Below, one piece after another: positions 44,651 through 53,811 of a stretch of 64,000 nt of DNA. The DNA is from Photorhabdus cinerea. GTDB lineage: Bacteria > Pseudomonadota > Gammaproteobacteria > Enterobacterales > Enterobacteriaceae. The notes beneath the pieces are model-generated. The model ran no database searches. It was given only the letters and a program-made list of their open reading frames with translations, and was not told the origin of the DNA. Positions within the stretch are counted from its first letter, which is position 1; each line of letters starts with the position of its first letter. The position numbers and the translations under genes were made by a program. The stretch is from positions 62,001-126,000 of the forward strand of contig NZ_PUJW01000002.1 in NCBI RefSeq assembly GCF_011189575.1, given 5' to 3'.

Positions 44651-44907
44651 AGATTATTTCCTTGTATTTAGTTAGTAAACTATTTGTTAAATTTAAAAAG
44701 TGTAGAATTCTTTATTTAAATTGGTGGAAATAAGTTAAAAATAAGCTGTATTATCTATATCTATTTTTGTCGATCTTGGTTTAATATATTCACAAATGAA
44801 TATGGTATAATTTAGATGCTAATTTTTGGCGGTGCCGGAGAATACTTCCCGGCACCTGAAACAAAAAACGTTTTAATAAAGAAAGTCTTATTCAGATTAA
44901 TCCCGAA
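44651..44907. other. Non-coding region with a GC hairpin
   Basis: AT-rich DNA with one stable hairpin, GGTGCCGG (44831-44838) pairing with CCGGCACC (44849-44856). It could end transcripts from hslJ or be part of the repeat region that follows. No gene supported. Confidence 0.4.
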
Positions 44908-44963
44908 AATCCTAATCCTAATCCTAATCCTAATCCTAATCCTAATCCTAATCCTAATCCTAA
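44908..44963. repeat. CCTAAT hexanucleotide tandem repeat
   Basis: Eight perfect copies of CCTAAT plus partial copies at both ends, 56 bp, just beyond the hslJ 3' end. Copy number is likely to vary between strains by slippage. Confidence 0.95.
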
Positions 44964-45000
44964 AAACGTTTAATGCTAGCCATATAACTTATTTTTCTAA

Positions 45001-45426
45001 TTACTGAACATAATCCTTTAATTTATAAACCAGCGTATTATCATCGTGGGATAGTGTCAGTTTTTGATTTTTTAGTGTGACTTTAACGCCATCGGCCAAT
45101 ACCTTACCAATCAAATAATCCCATTTGTTTAACTTATCATCAGCGCAAAGCATCTGAGTGCTGGCCAGATCTTTAACGGTCAATACACCATTTTTCAGTT
45201 TACCCTGACCCATAAAGTTATTACACATGGAACCAGAGACATGCATTTTCTCACCGAATTCGAGGGTTGGTACGCGACCATCTTGATTTTTCGCACTTTC
45301 GCCATTAACACTTACTAGAACAAATCTGTGATGTTGTAAATCATTAACTGACACGTTTTCTACCGCTGAAGCTTGGAATGTGGCTAACAATAAAGTTGCT
45401 GTAGCCAAAGGTAGTATTTTTTTCAT
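45001..45426 (-). CDS. hslJ: META domain protein HslJ
   Basis: A 141-aa META-domain protein. Signal peptide LPLATATLLLATFQASAVEN; the domain includes RVPTLEFGEKMHVSGSMCNN and QMLCADDKLNKW. Relatives of HslJ contribute to heat and novobiocin tolerance. Unlike E. coli HslJ there is no lipobox Cys at the cleavage site. It follows ldhA on the same strand, the E. coli order. Confidence 0.88.
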   Translation of the reverse strand: MKKILPLATATLLLATFQASAVENVSVNDLQHHRFVLVSVNGESAKNQDGRVPTLEFGEKMHVSGSMCNNFMGQGKLKNGVLTVKDLASTQMLCADDKLNKWDYLIGKVLADGVKVTLKNQKLTLSHDDNTLVYKLKDYVQ

Positions 45427-45448
45427 ATTTATCTCCTAATATATTATT

Positions 45449-46453
45449 TTACGGGTACTTACTAACAATATTCGGGCAGTTTTCCCCGTTGATTAATTGC
45501 TGGATATTTCTCAGCGTAGTTTCACTGATACTGGTTAAGGCTTCTTCTGTTAAAAATGCCTGATGACCGGTAAACAGCACGTTATGACATGAAGACAAGC
45601 GACGAAAAATATCATCCTGAATCACATCATTAGATTTGTCTTCAAAGAAGAGATCGCGTTCATTTTCATAAACGTCCATACCTAGAGAGCCAATTTTTTG
45701 TTGTTTTAATGCGTTGATAGCAGCAACGGAATCAATTAGGGCTCCGCGGCTGGTATTGACGATCATTACGCCGTTTTTCATTTTACTGAAGGCAAGTTCA
45801 TTCAGCAGATGATAGTTTTCTGATGTCAACGGGCAATGAAGAGATATCACATCGGATTGTGCATATAGCGTATCCAGATCAACATATTCAGCACCGAGAT
45901 CCAAAACAGCTTGATTGGGGTATGGATCATGCGCCAACAGGCGCATACTAAACCCTTTTAGAATACGTAGAGTTGCGATACCAATTTTACCGGTTCCGAT
46001 AATTCCCGCTGTGCGGTTATGCATATTGAAACCAATTAAGCCTTCGAGAGAAAAATTGGCGTCACGGGTGCGTTGATAAGCTCGATGAATACGGCGGTTT
46101 AAGCACAGAATTAACCCAATGGTATGTTCGGCAACTGCTTCGGGGGAGTAGGCTGGTACCCGTACAACCTGAATACCCAGCTCTTCAGCTGCATCTAGAT
46201 CGACATTATTAAAACCTGCACAACGCAATGCGAGGATTTTTATATTCATTTCAGCCAATTCTTTGAGTACTTCACGGTCAGCATTATCGTTAACGAAAAT
46301 ACAAACAGCATCTGCACCAATAGCGTTTTTAGCGGTTTGTGCACTGAGAGGAAAATCGAAAAACTCGAAATCATAATCAAACCCGAGCTTTTGATTAACC
46401 AGCTCCAGATGTTTATGGTCATACTGTTTGGTACTGTAAACGACTAATTTCAT
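45449..46453 (-). CDS. ldhA: D-lactate dehydrogenase LdhA
   Basis: NAD-dependent fermentative enzyme reducing pyruvate to D-lactate. 334 aa; NAD loop IIGTGKIGIATLRILKGF, catalytic residues in NTSRGALIDS (Arg block) and LFTGHQAFLTEEAL (His). Operon with hslJ, 22 bases apart. Confidence 0.95.
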   Translation of the reverse strand: MKLVVYSTKQYDHKHLELVNQKLGFDYDFEFFDFPLSAQTAKNAIGADAVCIFVNDNADREVLKELAEMNIKILALRCAGFNNVDLDAAEELGIQVVRVPAYSPEAVAEHTIGLILCLNRRIHRAYQRTRDANFSLEGLIGFNMHNRTAGIIGTGKIGIATLRILKGFSMRLLAHDPYPNQAVLDLGAEYVDLDTLYAQSDVISLHCPLTSENYHLLNELAFSKMKNGVMIVNTSRGALIDSVAAINALKQQKIGSLGMDVYENERDLFFEDKSNDVIQDDIFRRLSSCHNVLFTGHQAFLTEEALTSISETTLRNIQQLINGENCPNIVSKYP

Positions 46454-46715
46454 GGAATTATCTCCGCTATAATTTAAGTAGCTAATAAATTGTTTAGGGC
46501 TTAAATTATTGCTGACGTAAAGGATTAAATAAACCGATAAATTAAGTAACTCTATAGATGTATTGCTCGTTGTTTTCCTATATGTTCAACATAATTTTCT
46601 TATTAATCAATGTTTTAGTTTAAGGTGTGTCTGCTAAAATATGGAATAATAATAGAAGTAACCGATCTAAGGCTTAATAAGAAGAGGTAATGATTTGATA
46701 ATTAAAGGGTGAAAA

Positions 46716-46971
46716 ATATTTATTATCGTGTTGATATTGTTGGCATTACTTGTACTAATTGTATGGTTTTTAATCCCTCTTAATATTAATATGGAATGTC
46801 AAGATTGAGCATGAAATTCATGTAAAGGTAGACGGAGAGGTTGAAGAAGTTGCTGCCAGTAATAACATTTCTACAGAACAGGTAGCTAAACTGACGGGTG
46901 AAAAATGGGTGAATAGAGCTGCATCCGGAGAGTATGTGTTGGGTATTAATGGTCAATGGCTAAAGAAATAA
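46716..46971 (+). pseudogene. Frameshifted small membrane protein gene
   Basis: The 5' frame reads FIIVLILLALLVLIVWFLIP, a membrane helix, then stops after NINMECQD. One base further the +1 frame continues VKIEHEIHVKVDGEVEEVAA to VLGINGQWLKK. Removing one T near 46800 joins them into an approximately 84-codon gene. AAAGGG lies 6 bases before an ATA codon, where an ATG would be expected, so the start may be lost too. Function unknown. Confidence 0.5.
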
Positions 46972-47047
46972 AAGCGCGCCAGCCAGGTGGCGCGCAAAAT
47001 ACAGCCAATATATAGATAAGTGACGTGTGAATGATGAATAAAAATGA

Positions 47048-47653
47048 CTATCTGGTCGCTATTTTTTCCAGAGTTTCACGGGCAGCCTGTTGTGCTTGAT
47101 TTGCAGTATCAGGACTTAATCCTACACCTTCAACAAACACAAATTCCATATCAGTGAGACCAAGGAAACTCAGAAAAAGACTCAGATAAGGTACTAACAG
47201 ATCACTAGGGCCGTCTTTATGGATACCACCGCGACTGGTCAGAACGATTACACGTTTGCCTTTTATCAGACCTTCAGGGCCATTCTCGGTATAACGGAAA
47301 GTCACACCCGCTCGGGCTATCAGGTCAAAATAGCTTTTCAGTTGGGTTGGAATGTTAAAGTTGTACATAGGCGCAGTCATAACAATGACGTCATGATCCT
47401 GCAACTCAGTAATGAGTTCGTTAGATAATGCCAAAGCTTCTTTCTGACGAGCAGTCATTTCATTACCCGTTGGACGTAATGCATGAACCAGTTCGTTATC
47501 CAGAATAGGGATAGGTTGTGCAGCCAAATCGCGTACTGTGATATGGTCATCAGCGTGGTTAGCTTGCCATTTTTCAATAAAGAAATCTGCCATTTGGTTA
47601 GTGTGTGAATGTTGCGCCATAATGCTGGATTTCAGAACCAGAACTTTACTCAT
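47048..47653 (-). CDS. azoR: FMN-dependent NADH-azoreductase AzoR
   Basis: A 201-aa flavodoxin-fold quinone/azo reductase. LVLKSSIMAQHSHTNQMADF is the FMN phosphate loop; VMTAPMYNFNIPTQLKSYFD and VLTSRGGIHK are family blocks. Located next to hrpA as in E. coli. Confidence 0.93.
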   Translation of the reverse strand: MSKVLVLKSSIMAQHSHTNQMADFFIEKWQANHADDHITVRDLAAQPIPILDNELVHALRPTGNEMTARQKEALALSNELITELQDHDVIVMTAPMYNFNIPTQLKSYFDLIARAGVTFRYTENGPEGLIKGKRVIVLTSRGGIHKDGPSDLLVPYLSLFLSFLGLTDMEFVFVEGVGLSPDTANQAQQAARETLEKIATR

Positions 47654-47940
47654 TTTTATTCCTTAAATTAACTTTTGATAGTTCACTTGTTAATCGCGAT
47701 ATCGTCATTCTATGAGTTATTACTTTCTGGTAACAGATCAATATTTAGAGATTAGAATTCAAATTTATTGAATAACTTTACCCGTACCAATATCCATTCG
47801 CAGGAGTACCCGCCGAAATTATCTCCAATAAATAGGATGTGCTACTATATTGCCAATAAGAGCTATGTTGCCAATAAAAACTGGGCCATTAATAAACACT
47901 GGCTAATCAGCAAAATAAGAAATCAAAGGACCAATGTAAG

Positions 47941-50900
47941 GTGAAAGAGTTTCAGAAAATCATTAATCGTCAGGCTGTCTGTCCAACAATCAAATATCCA
48001 GAAAACCTGCCTGTCAGCCAGAAGAAAGATGATATTTATAAGGCCATTCGTGACCATCAGGTTGTGATTATCGCAGGGGAAACTGGTTCAGGTAAAACAA
48101 CGCAGATCCCGAAAATCTGTCTTGAACTGGGTAGGGGAATCAAAGGATTGATTGGTCATACTCAACCCCGGCGGTTGGCGGCTCGTGCTGTTGCTAATCG
48201 TCTGGCGGAAGAATTAGAAACCTCAGTAGGTTCGGCTGTGGGTTATAAAGTTCGTTTCAGTGACCATGTAGGCGATAATACATTGGTTAAGCTGATGACG
48301 GATGGTATTTTGCTGGCGGAACTGCAAAATGACAAATTGCTTAAACAGTATGACACTCTGATTATTGATGAAGCGCATGAACGTAGCCTGAATATTGATT
48401 TTATTCTGGGCTATTTATGTCAGTTACTGCCAAAACGTCCTGATTTGAAAGTCATCATCACTTCAGCGACTATCGATCCTGAACGTTTTTCTCGCCATTT
48501 TAATCATGCACCGATTATTGAAGTTTCTGGTCGAACCTATCCGGTAGAAGTGCGTTATCGGCCTGTTATGGGGGATGATAATGATGGAGAACGGGATCAG
48601 CTTGAAGCAATTATTGATGCTGTTGATGAGTTAGGTCGTGAAGAGCCTGGGGATATCCTGATCTTTATGAGTGGTGAACGGGAAATCCGTGATACCGCTG
48701 ATGCTTTAAATAAACTGAATTTGCGTCATACCGAAGTATTGCCGTTGTTTGCACGTCTTTCTAACAGTGATCAGAACCGGATTTTTCAGTCACATGCTGG
48801 CCGGAGAATTGTATTGGCAACTAACGTGGCAGAGACGTCTTTGACGGTACCGGGAATTAAGTATGTGATTGATACCGGTTATGCGCGTATCAGTCGTTAC
48901 AGTTATCGGACGAAAGTCCAGAGATTACCGATAGAGCCAATCTCTCAGGCATCGGCGAATCAACGGAAAGGGCGCTGCGGGCGTGTATCTGACGGGATTT
49001 GTATCCGCTTGTATTCAGAAGATGATTTCCTTTCACGGCCAGAATTTACTGATCCAGAAATCCTGCGTACTAATCTGGCATCGGTCATTCTACAAATGAC
49101 TTCAATTGGTCTTGGGGATGTCAGCGCGTTTCCGTTTGTGCAACCCCCTGATAAACGTAATGTTCAGGATGGTGTCCGGCTTCTGGAAGAACTTGGTGCT
49201 ATTGACCAGAAAACCACGGTTCAGGGTAATTACCGTCTTACTGTAATAGGGCGCCAATTGGCTCAGCTTCCCGTTGATCCTCGGTTGGCGCGTATGGTAC
49301 TGGAAGCACGTAATCATGGTTGTGTACGTGAAATGATGGTCATTACGGCGGCGCTGTCTATTCAAGACCCAAGAGAAAGGCCGCTGGAGAAACAGCAGTC
49401 TTCCGACGAGAAGCATCGTCGATTTGCTGATAAAGACTCCGATTTTATCGCATTCCTGAAATTATGGGATTTTCTGAAAGAGCAGCAAAAGGAGCTATCT
49501 TCTGCGCAATTTCGTAAATTGTGTCGTCAGGATTATCTTAATTATCTGAGAGTCAGAGAATGGCAGGATATATATACCCAGTTACGGCAAGTAGTGAAAG
49601 AAATTGGTTTACCAGTAAATAGCCAGGATGCAGATTACCGCAGTATTCATGTTTCGTTACTCTCCGGGTTGTTATCGCATATCGGCCAGAAAGATACAGA
49701 TAAACAGGAATATACCGGCGCACGTAATGCTCGTTTTTCTATTTTCCCTGGCTCCGGTTTATTTAAAAAACCGCCAAAATGGGCAATGGTGGCGGAACTG
49801 GTTGAAACTAGTCGCTTGTGGGGGCGTATTGCTGCCAGAGTGGAGCCTGAGTGGGTTGAACCGTTAGCGGTACATTTGGTGAAATATCATTACAGCGAAC
49901 CGCACTGGCAAAAATCTCAGGGCGCGGTAATGGCTAAGGAAAAAGTCACTTTATATGGCCTGCCAATTGTGGCTAGCCGTCAGGTTAATTACAGTAAAAT
50001 TGACCCAATGCTCAGCCGTGAATTGTTTATTCGCCATGCGTTGGTGGAAGGAGATTGGCAAACCCGGCACGCATTTTTCCGCTCGAATCTGAAATTACGT
50101 GAAGAGATTGAAGCGTTGGAACATAAATCCCGCCGTCGTGACATTCTGGTGGATGATGAAACCCTGTTCAGCTTCTATGATCAACGTATACCTCAGAATG
50201 TAGTTTCTGCCCGCCATTTTGATCGCTGGTGGCAGAAGACAGGGAAAGAACAGCCAGAGCTGCTCAACTTTGAAAAAAATATGTTAATCAAAGGTGACGC
50301 AGATAAAATCAGCGCATTGGATTATCCTAATTACTGGTATCAGGATGCACTCAAATTACGGCTAAGCTACCAGTTTGAACCGGGTACGGAAGCCGATGGA
50401 GTGACAGTTCATATTCCGCTGCCAGTGCTGAATCAGATTAACGATGATGGATTTGACTGGCAAATACCAGGTATCCGCTACGATTTGGTTGTTGCTCTGA
50501 TTAAATCATTGCCGAAACCGGTTCGTCGTAATTTTGTACCTGCGCCAAACTATGCTCAGGCATTTATGGAGCGAGTGTCTCAGCCACAATCTACCTTACT
50601 GGATAGTCTTGAGAAAGAATTACGGCGTATGACTGGTATGACAGTGTCACGTGATGATTGGCAATTAGAACAAGTACCTGATCACCTTAAAATGACGTTT
50701 CGAATTGTAGGAGAGAAGAACCGGACTATTGCAGAAGGCAAAGATTTATCTGCGCTGAAATTACGATTGAAAGACAAAGTTCAGGAGACACTTTCAGCCG
50801 TAGCCGATGATGGTATTGAACAGAGTGGGTTACATATTTGGAGCTTCGGTGAATTACCAGAACGGTATGAGCAAAAACGTGGCGGCTATTCTGTCAAAGC

Positions 50901-51684
50901 ATTTCCGGCATTGGTGGATGAAAAAGAGAGTATTGGTATTAAACTGTTTGAAACTGAACTCGAACAACAGGTTGCTATGTGGGAAGGCACTCGTCGTCTG
51001 CTATTGCTAAATATTCCTTCACCAATTAAATACTTACATGAGAAATTGCCTAACAAATCCAAATTGGGTCTCTATTTTAATTCTTATGGCAAAGTTCTGG
51101 ATTTAATCGACGATTGCATTGCCTGTGGTGTTGATAAATTGATGGCAGGGCATGGAGGTCTAGTTTGGAATGAGCAGGCTTTTATTCAGTTACAGGATAA
51201 GGTTCGGGCTGAGTTAAATGATACGGTTGTGGAAATTGCTAAGCAGGTAGAACAGATACTCACTGCCGTTTTTGCTATTAACAAACGTCTTAAAGGCCGA
51301 GTCGATATCTCATTGGCGCTAGCGTTATCTGATATTAAAGCACAGATTTCTGGTCTGGTTTTCAGAGGCTTTGTTACCTCTAATGGCTGGAAACGTTTGC
51401 CAGATATTTTGCGTTATCTGCATGGCATTGAGCGTCGTTTGGAAAAATTGGCCGTTGACCCACATCGGGATCGGACGCAAATGGGGTGTGTTGAGAATGT
51501 TCAGCAACAATGGCAGCAATGGCTAGCGAAATTATCGCTGCACCAGAAACAGCTACCTGAGGTACAAGAAATTCGTTGGATGATAGAAGAATTACGGATT
51601 AGTTTGTTTGCCCAGCAACTGGGTACACCATATCCGGTCTCTGATAAACGAATTTTGCAAACAATGGAGCAAATTGCTTCCTGA
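47941..51684 (+). CDS. hrpA: DEAH-box RNA helicase HrpA
   Basis: A large SF2 helicase that resolves stalled ribosomes on mRNA in E. coli. It shows IIAGETGSGKTTQIPKICLE, IIDEAHERSLNID, ITSATIDPERF, NVAETSLTVPGI and QRKGRCGRVSDG, with helicase, OB and long C-terminal domains. At 1247 aa it is about 50-60 residues shorter than E. coli HrpA at the N-terminus. GTG start at 47941; the frame is open upstream to 47896 (ANQQNKKSKDQCK) but without an ATG. Confidence 0.93.
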   Translation: MKEFQKIINRQAVCPTIKYPENLPVSQKKDDIYKAIRDHQVVIIAGETGSGKTTQIPKICLELGRGIKGLIGHTQPRRLAARAVANRLAEELETSVGSAVGYKVRFSDHVGDNTLVKLMTDGILLAELQNDKLLKQYDTLIIDEAHERSLNIDFILGYLCQLLPKRPDLKVIITSATIDPERFSRHFNHAPIIEVSGRTYPVEVRYRPVMGDDNDGERDQLEAIIDAVDELGREEPGDILIFMSGEREIRDTADALNKLNLRHTEVLPLFARLSNSDQNRIFQSHAGRRIVLATNVAETSLTVPGIKYVIDTGYARISRYSYRTKVQRLPIEPISQASANQRKGRCGRVSDGICIRLYSEDDFLSRPEFTDPEILRTNLASVILQMTSIGLGDVSAFPFVQPPDKRNVQDGVRLLEELGAIDQKTTVQGNYRLTVIGRQLAQLPVDPRLARMVLEARNHGCVREMMVITAALSIQDPRERPLEKQQSSDEKHRRFADKDSDFIAFLKLWDFLKEQQKELSSAQFRKLCRQDYLNYLRVREWQDIYTQLRQVVKEIGLPVNSQDADYRSIHVSLLSGLLSHIGQKDTDKQEYTGARNARFSIFPGSGLFKKPPKWAMVAELVETSRLWGRIAARVEPEWVEPLAVHLVKYHYSEPHWQKSQGAVMAKEKVTLYGLPIVASRQVNYSKIDPMLSRELFIRHALVEGDWQTRHAFFRSNLKLREEIEALEHKSRRRDILVDDETLFSFYDQRIPQNVVSARHFDRWWQKTGKEQPELLNFEKNMLIKGDADKISALDYPNYWYQDALKLRLSYQFEPGTEADGVTVHIPLPVLNQINDDGFDWQIPGIRYDLVVALIKSLPKPVRRNFVPAPNYAQAFMERVSQPQSTLLDSLEKELRRMTGMTVSRDDWQLEQVPDHLKMTFRIVGEKNRTIAEGKDLSALKLRLKDKVQETLSAVADDGIEQSGLHIWSFGELPERYEQKRGGYSVKAFPALVDEKESIGIKLFETELEQQVAMWEGTRRLLLLNIPSPIKYLHEKLPNKSKLGLYFNSYGKVLDLIDDCIACGVDKLMAGHGGLVWNEQAFIQLQDKVRAELNDTVVEIAKQVEQILTAVFAINKRLKGRVDISLALALSDIKAQISGLVFRGFVTSNGWKRLPDILRYLHGIERRLEKLAVDPHRDRTQMGCVENVQQQWQQWLAKLSLHQKQLPEVQEIRWMIEELRISLFAQQLGTPYPVSDKRILQTMEQIAS

Positions 51685-51748
51685 TGAGAAAAAAGCCAGA
51701 GACTGTTCATGGTTTCGGTGATGTGGTTTTTTTATGAGCTAGAGGGAG

Positions 51749-51773
51749 GCCACCTCTTTTAGAGGTGGCTTTT
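51749..51773 (+). terminator. Terminator after hrpA
   Basis: GCCACCTC and GAGGTGGC form an 8-bp stem with loop TTTTA, followed by TTTT. Confidence 0.8.
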
Positions 51774-51775
51774 AC

Positions 51776-51931
51776 TTAAGATGTGTGCTCTAGTTGGCAG
51801 ATGCTTTCTGCATGTTTGGTTTTATTAACTTTAATGAAAGTATTAACCATGTTAGTTTTGCTTTCGCGGTTACGATCATAGTCGGCCTGCGTCGTCGTTT
51901 TCTTTGTTGCTGTAGCACGTTTTAACAACAT
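51776..51931 (-). CDS. Small basic protein, 51 aa
   Basis: A short gene with a strong ribosome binding site (AAGGAGGAGCTT before ATG). It starts MLLKRATATKKTTTQADYDR and continues with NMVNTFIKVNKTKHAE. The sequence is Lys/Thr-rich with no hydrophobic stretch. It overlaps the 3' end of the decayed gene upstream in another frame. I do not recognise it; the start signal is the main evidence. Confidence 0.5.
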   Translation of the reverse strand: MLLKRATATKKTTTQADYDRNRESKTNMVNTFIKVNKTKHAESICQLEHTS

Positions 51932-52415
51932 AAGCTCCTCCTTTTAGATATTCATACTCGGATATTAATCCTGATTTCACCTTTTGTAAAAGTCTTTCAT
52001 AGGTTCTTTTGTGAGAATAACTATAGCTACTAAAGTACAGGTAATGAACCTCAGATTCTTCAATATAATCTAGGATGTATGATATTAAGACATTAAAGAA
52101 ATAGCGATGTTCATTCTTATTGTAATGAACGGTTTTATCTACTTTATCAAATGGCGTTCTGCCATTTAACTCGTCTATAGGTATTGACTCATAAGCCTGG
52201 TCAAAGAAGATGATCGATATGGCAAACAAGATGCTTGGATCAATATCGTATATTTCTGTAATTCTTTCGGCTCCAATAACATCATCAGTTAATGGAAAGA
52301 ATACTAACCGAAAAGTTTACGGTTTTTTGCCGTCAAAAGTGAATTCAATGTCATAACTACTCGTTTGACCGGTTCCACCAATGACTTTATTCTTGAGATT
52401 GTGATAATTGGTCAT
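51876..52415 (-). pseudogene. Hypothetical gene with an internal stop codon
   Basis: From ATG at 52415 the frame reads MTNYHNLKNKVIGGTGQTSS and YDIEFTFDGKKP, then TAA (52319-52317), and goes on in the same frame with TFRLVFFPLTDDVIGAERIT through DIDPSILFAISIIFFDQ to a stop at 51876. A single nonsense change explains it; the intact protein would be 179 aa. It has the look of an accessory small protein; no family recognised. Confidence 0.6.
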
Positions 52416-52730
52416 TTTCTGACACTGTTGTTTTAACGTTTTTTCATTATACTAATGGCACACTATTTTTTCATTCGTCTAATATGTAATATGGGAGTTG
52501 GCTCCAAAATTTATGTAACTGTATCATTATGATGCCTGAATTTATTAGCGTCTTTAATAGCAAATTTTTGAGTCAGATATTTTTGTCTATTATATTTACT
52601 TGAACACTACAATGAGGGTATAGAAGAAATAGTCATTATCATATTAATAGTGATGATGACTAAATATAATCAATAAGTTATTATTATATAATTTCGTGAT
52701 ATGTAAAAAGTGACTTTCTGATAATAAGGA
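52416..52730. other. AT-rich region between decayed gene and hcp
   Basis: No supported ORF or repeat; it contains the promoter region of the decayed gene and 3' DNA of the hcp operon. Confidence 0.4.
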
Positions 52731-52750
52731 AAGGCCATTTTTTTGGCCTT
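52731..52750 (-). terminator. Terminator after hcp
   Basis: AAGGCCA and TGGCCTT form a 7-bp stem around a T6 loop, 15 bases after the hcp stop. There is no T-run beyond it on the minus strand. Confidence 0.5.
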
Positions 52751-52764
52751 CTGCCCTATAGGAT

Positions 52765-53250
52765 TTAAACTCGATCATTCCAGCTATCGGAATGAATGAT
52801 ATTTCCATCATTATGTTTCCAGGTGATTTTTTCGTAGCGAAGTTCAACGATTTCCATATGATTGAATTTCTCTTTTGATGCGTCCTTTATATCGAGCATA
52901 ACAGGAACAATATTAACCACTTTTACATTTTCCATGAAAGTATTGAAGTACTCTTTTTCTTGCCCATGCTCATTTATTTTATACCATTTTAACTCTGCTG
53001 ATTTTAATGTTTGCCCTGTGGTTAATGCCTTATAAAGATAGGGTGATGACGAGTCGACTTCTTTTTCAATCATAAATGGGAGGTGTTTCCTCGTTCCAGT
53101 CAATTTTCCCGTATTATCATCATTGGCGATACTGACACTATGATGAAGACCTAAAACCTCAATACTGCCTTCTCTACCATAGACATCGACGGAACCTTTA
53201 ATATCTGATCCGCCATCGTCTTTTATATACATATAGAGAGGAATAGCCAT
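52765..53250 (-). CDS. hcp: Type VI secretion tube protein Hcp
   Basis: A 161-aa Hcp (TssD), the hexameric ring that stacks into the T6SS inner tube and carries small effectors. MAIPLYMYIKDDGGSDIKGS, then GLHHSVSIANDDNTGKLTGT and KHLPFMIEKEVDSSSPYLYK are the family pattern. It starts 2 bases after the upstream gene with GGAGATTAACG before the ATG. No other T6SS structural gene is near, so this is a satellite hcp-effector cassette. Confidence 0.92.
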   Translation of the reverse strand: MAIPLYMYIKDDGGSDIKGSVDVYGREGSIEVLGLHHSVSIANDDNTGKLTGTRKHLPFMIEKEVDSSSPYLYKALTTGQTLKSAELKWYKINEHGQEKEYFNTFMENVKVVNIVPVMLDIKDASKEKFNHMEIVELRYEKITWKHNDGNIIHSDSWNDRV

Positions 53251-53252
53251 CG

Positions 53253-53780
53253 TTAATCTCCTTCAGAAAATGATTTTGAATTACCAGTGGTAGAAATAAG
53301 TTTTTGTAAGCATTTTTCACCGCCTTTGTTTTTATACAGTGCACGAATACTGTCAACGACATATTGATTCAACTCAGCTTCCGTTCCTTGATAAAAAGGC
53401 AGAGAACATACAGAATCAGTGCTAATTGGAACATTGGAATCATCAAGAATAGATAATACTCCGTTTGCGTTTTTCGGTAATGCGGTTGCCAATGCGGTTG
53501 ATAACGTTTCCGATGAATCGGCGTCACTGCCTTTTGCAAGTAAAGGCGCTACTTTTAGCCATGCCATATCTCCACTTGCAATATGGTCTGTTATATAATC
53601 CCATTCTCCGTTGTCTCCTTCTGGCATATTTGCAATTACCGCTCTTGCACCCTGCTGCTTTATTTGTAGGGTTAATTGCTCTGGTGTTAAATTTGGGTAT
53701 GGATTTTTAGCTATAATATGACGATCTACGGCTAGTGAATAGAATGATACCAGCATTAAAAACAAAATCAGTTTTTTCAT
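53253..53780 (-). CDS. Exported protein between Tlde1-like effector and Hcp, probable immunity
   Basis: A 175-aa protein with an N-terminal signal peptide (KKLILFLMLVSFYSLAVDR), so it should act in the periplasm. Position between a peptidoglycan-targeting effector and hcp, with start overlapping the ancestral effector stop (ATGA), fits an immunity protein. Its sequence (NPYPNLTPEQLTLQIKQQGA and a helical tail with two Cys) is not one I can assign to a named family. Role is inferred from context. Confidence 0.65.
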   Translation of the reverse strand: MKKLILFLMLVSFYSLAVDRHIIAKNPYPNLTPEQLTLQIKQQGARAVIANMPEGDNGEWDYITDHIASGDMAWLKVAPLLAKGSDADSSETLSTALATALPKNANGVLSILDDSNVPISTDSVCSLPFYQGTEAELNQYVVDSIRALYKNKGGEKCLQKLISTTGNSKSFSEGD

Positions 53781-53811
53781 TTGACCACCAGAATTGTATC
53801 ACTAGAGTTGG

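Noticed and set aside
52644..52847. 67-codon ORF overlapping the 3' end of hcp
   Set aside because: Overlaps hcp in another frame on the same strand and contains the terminator; no ribosome site.
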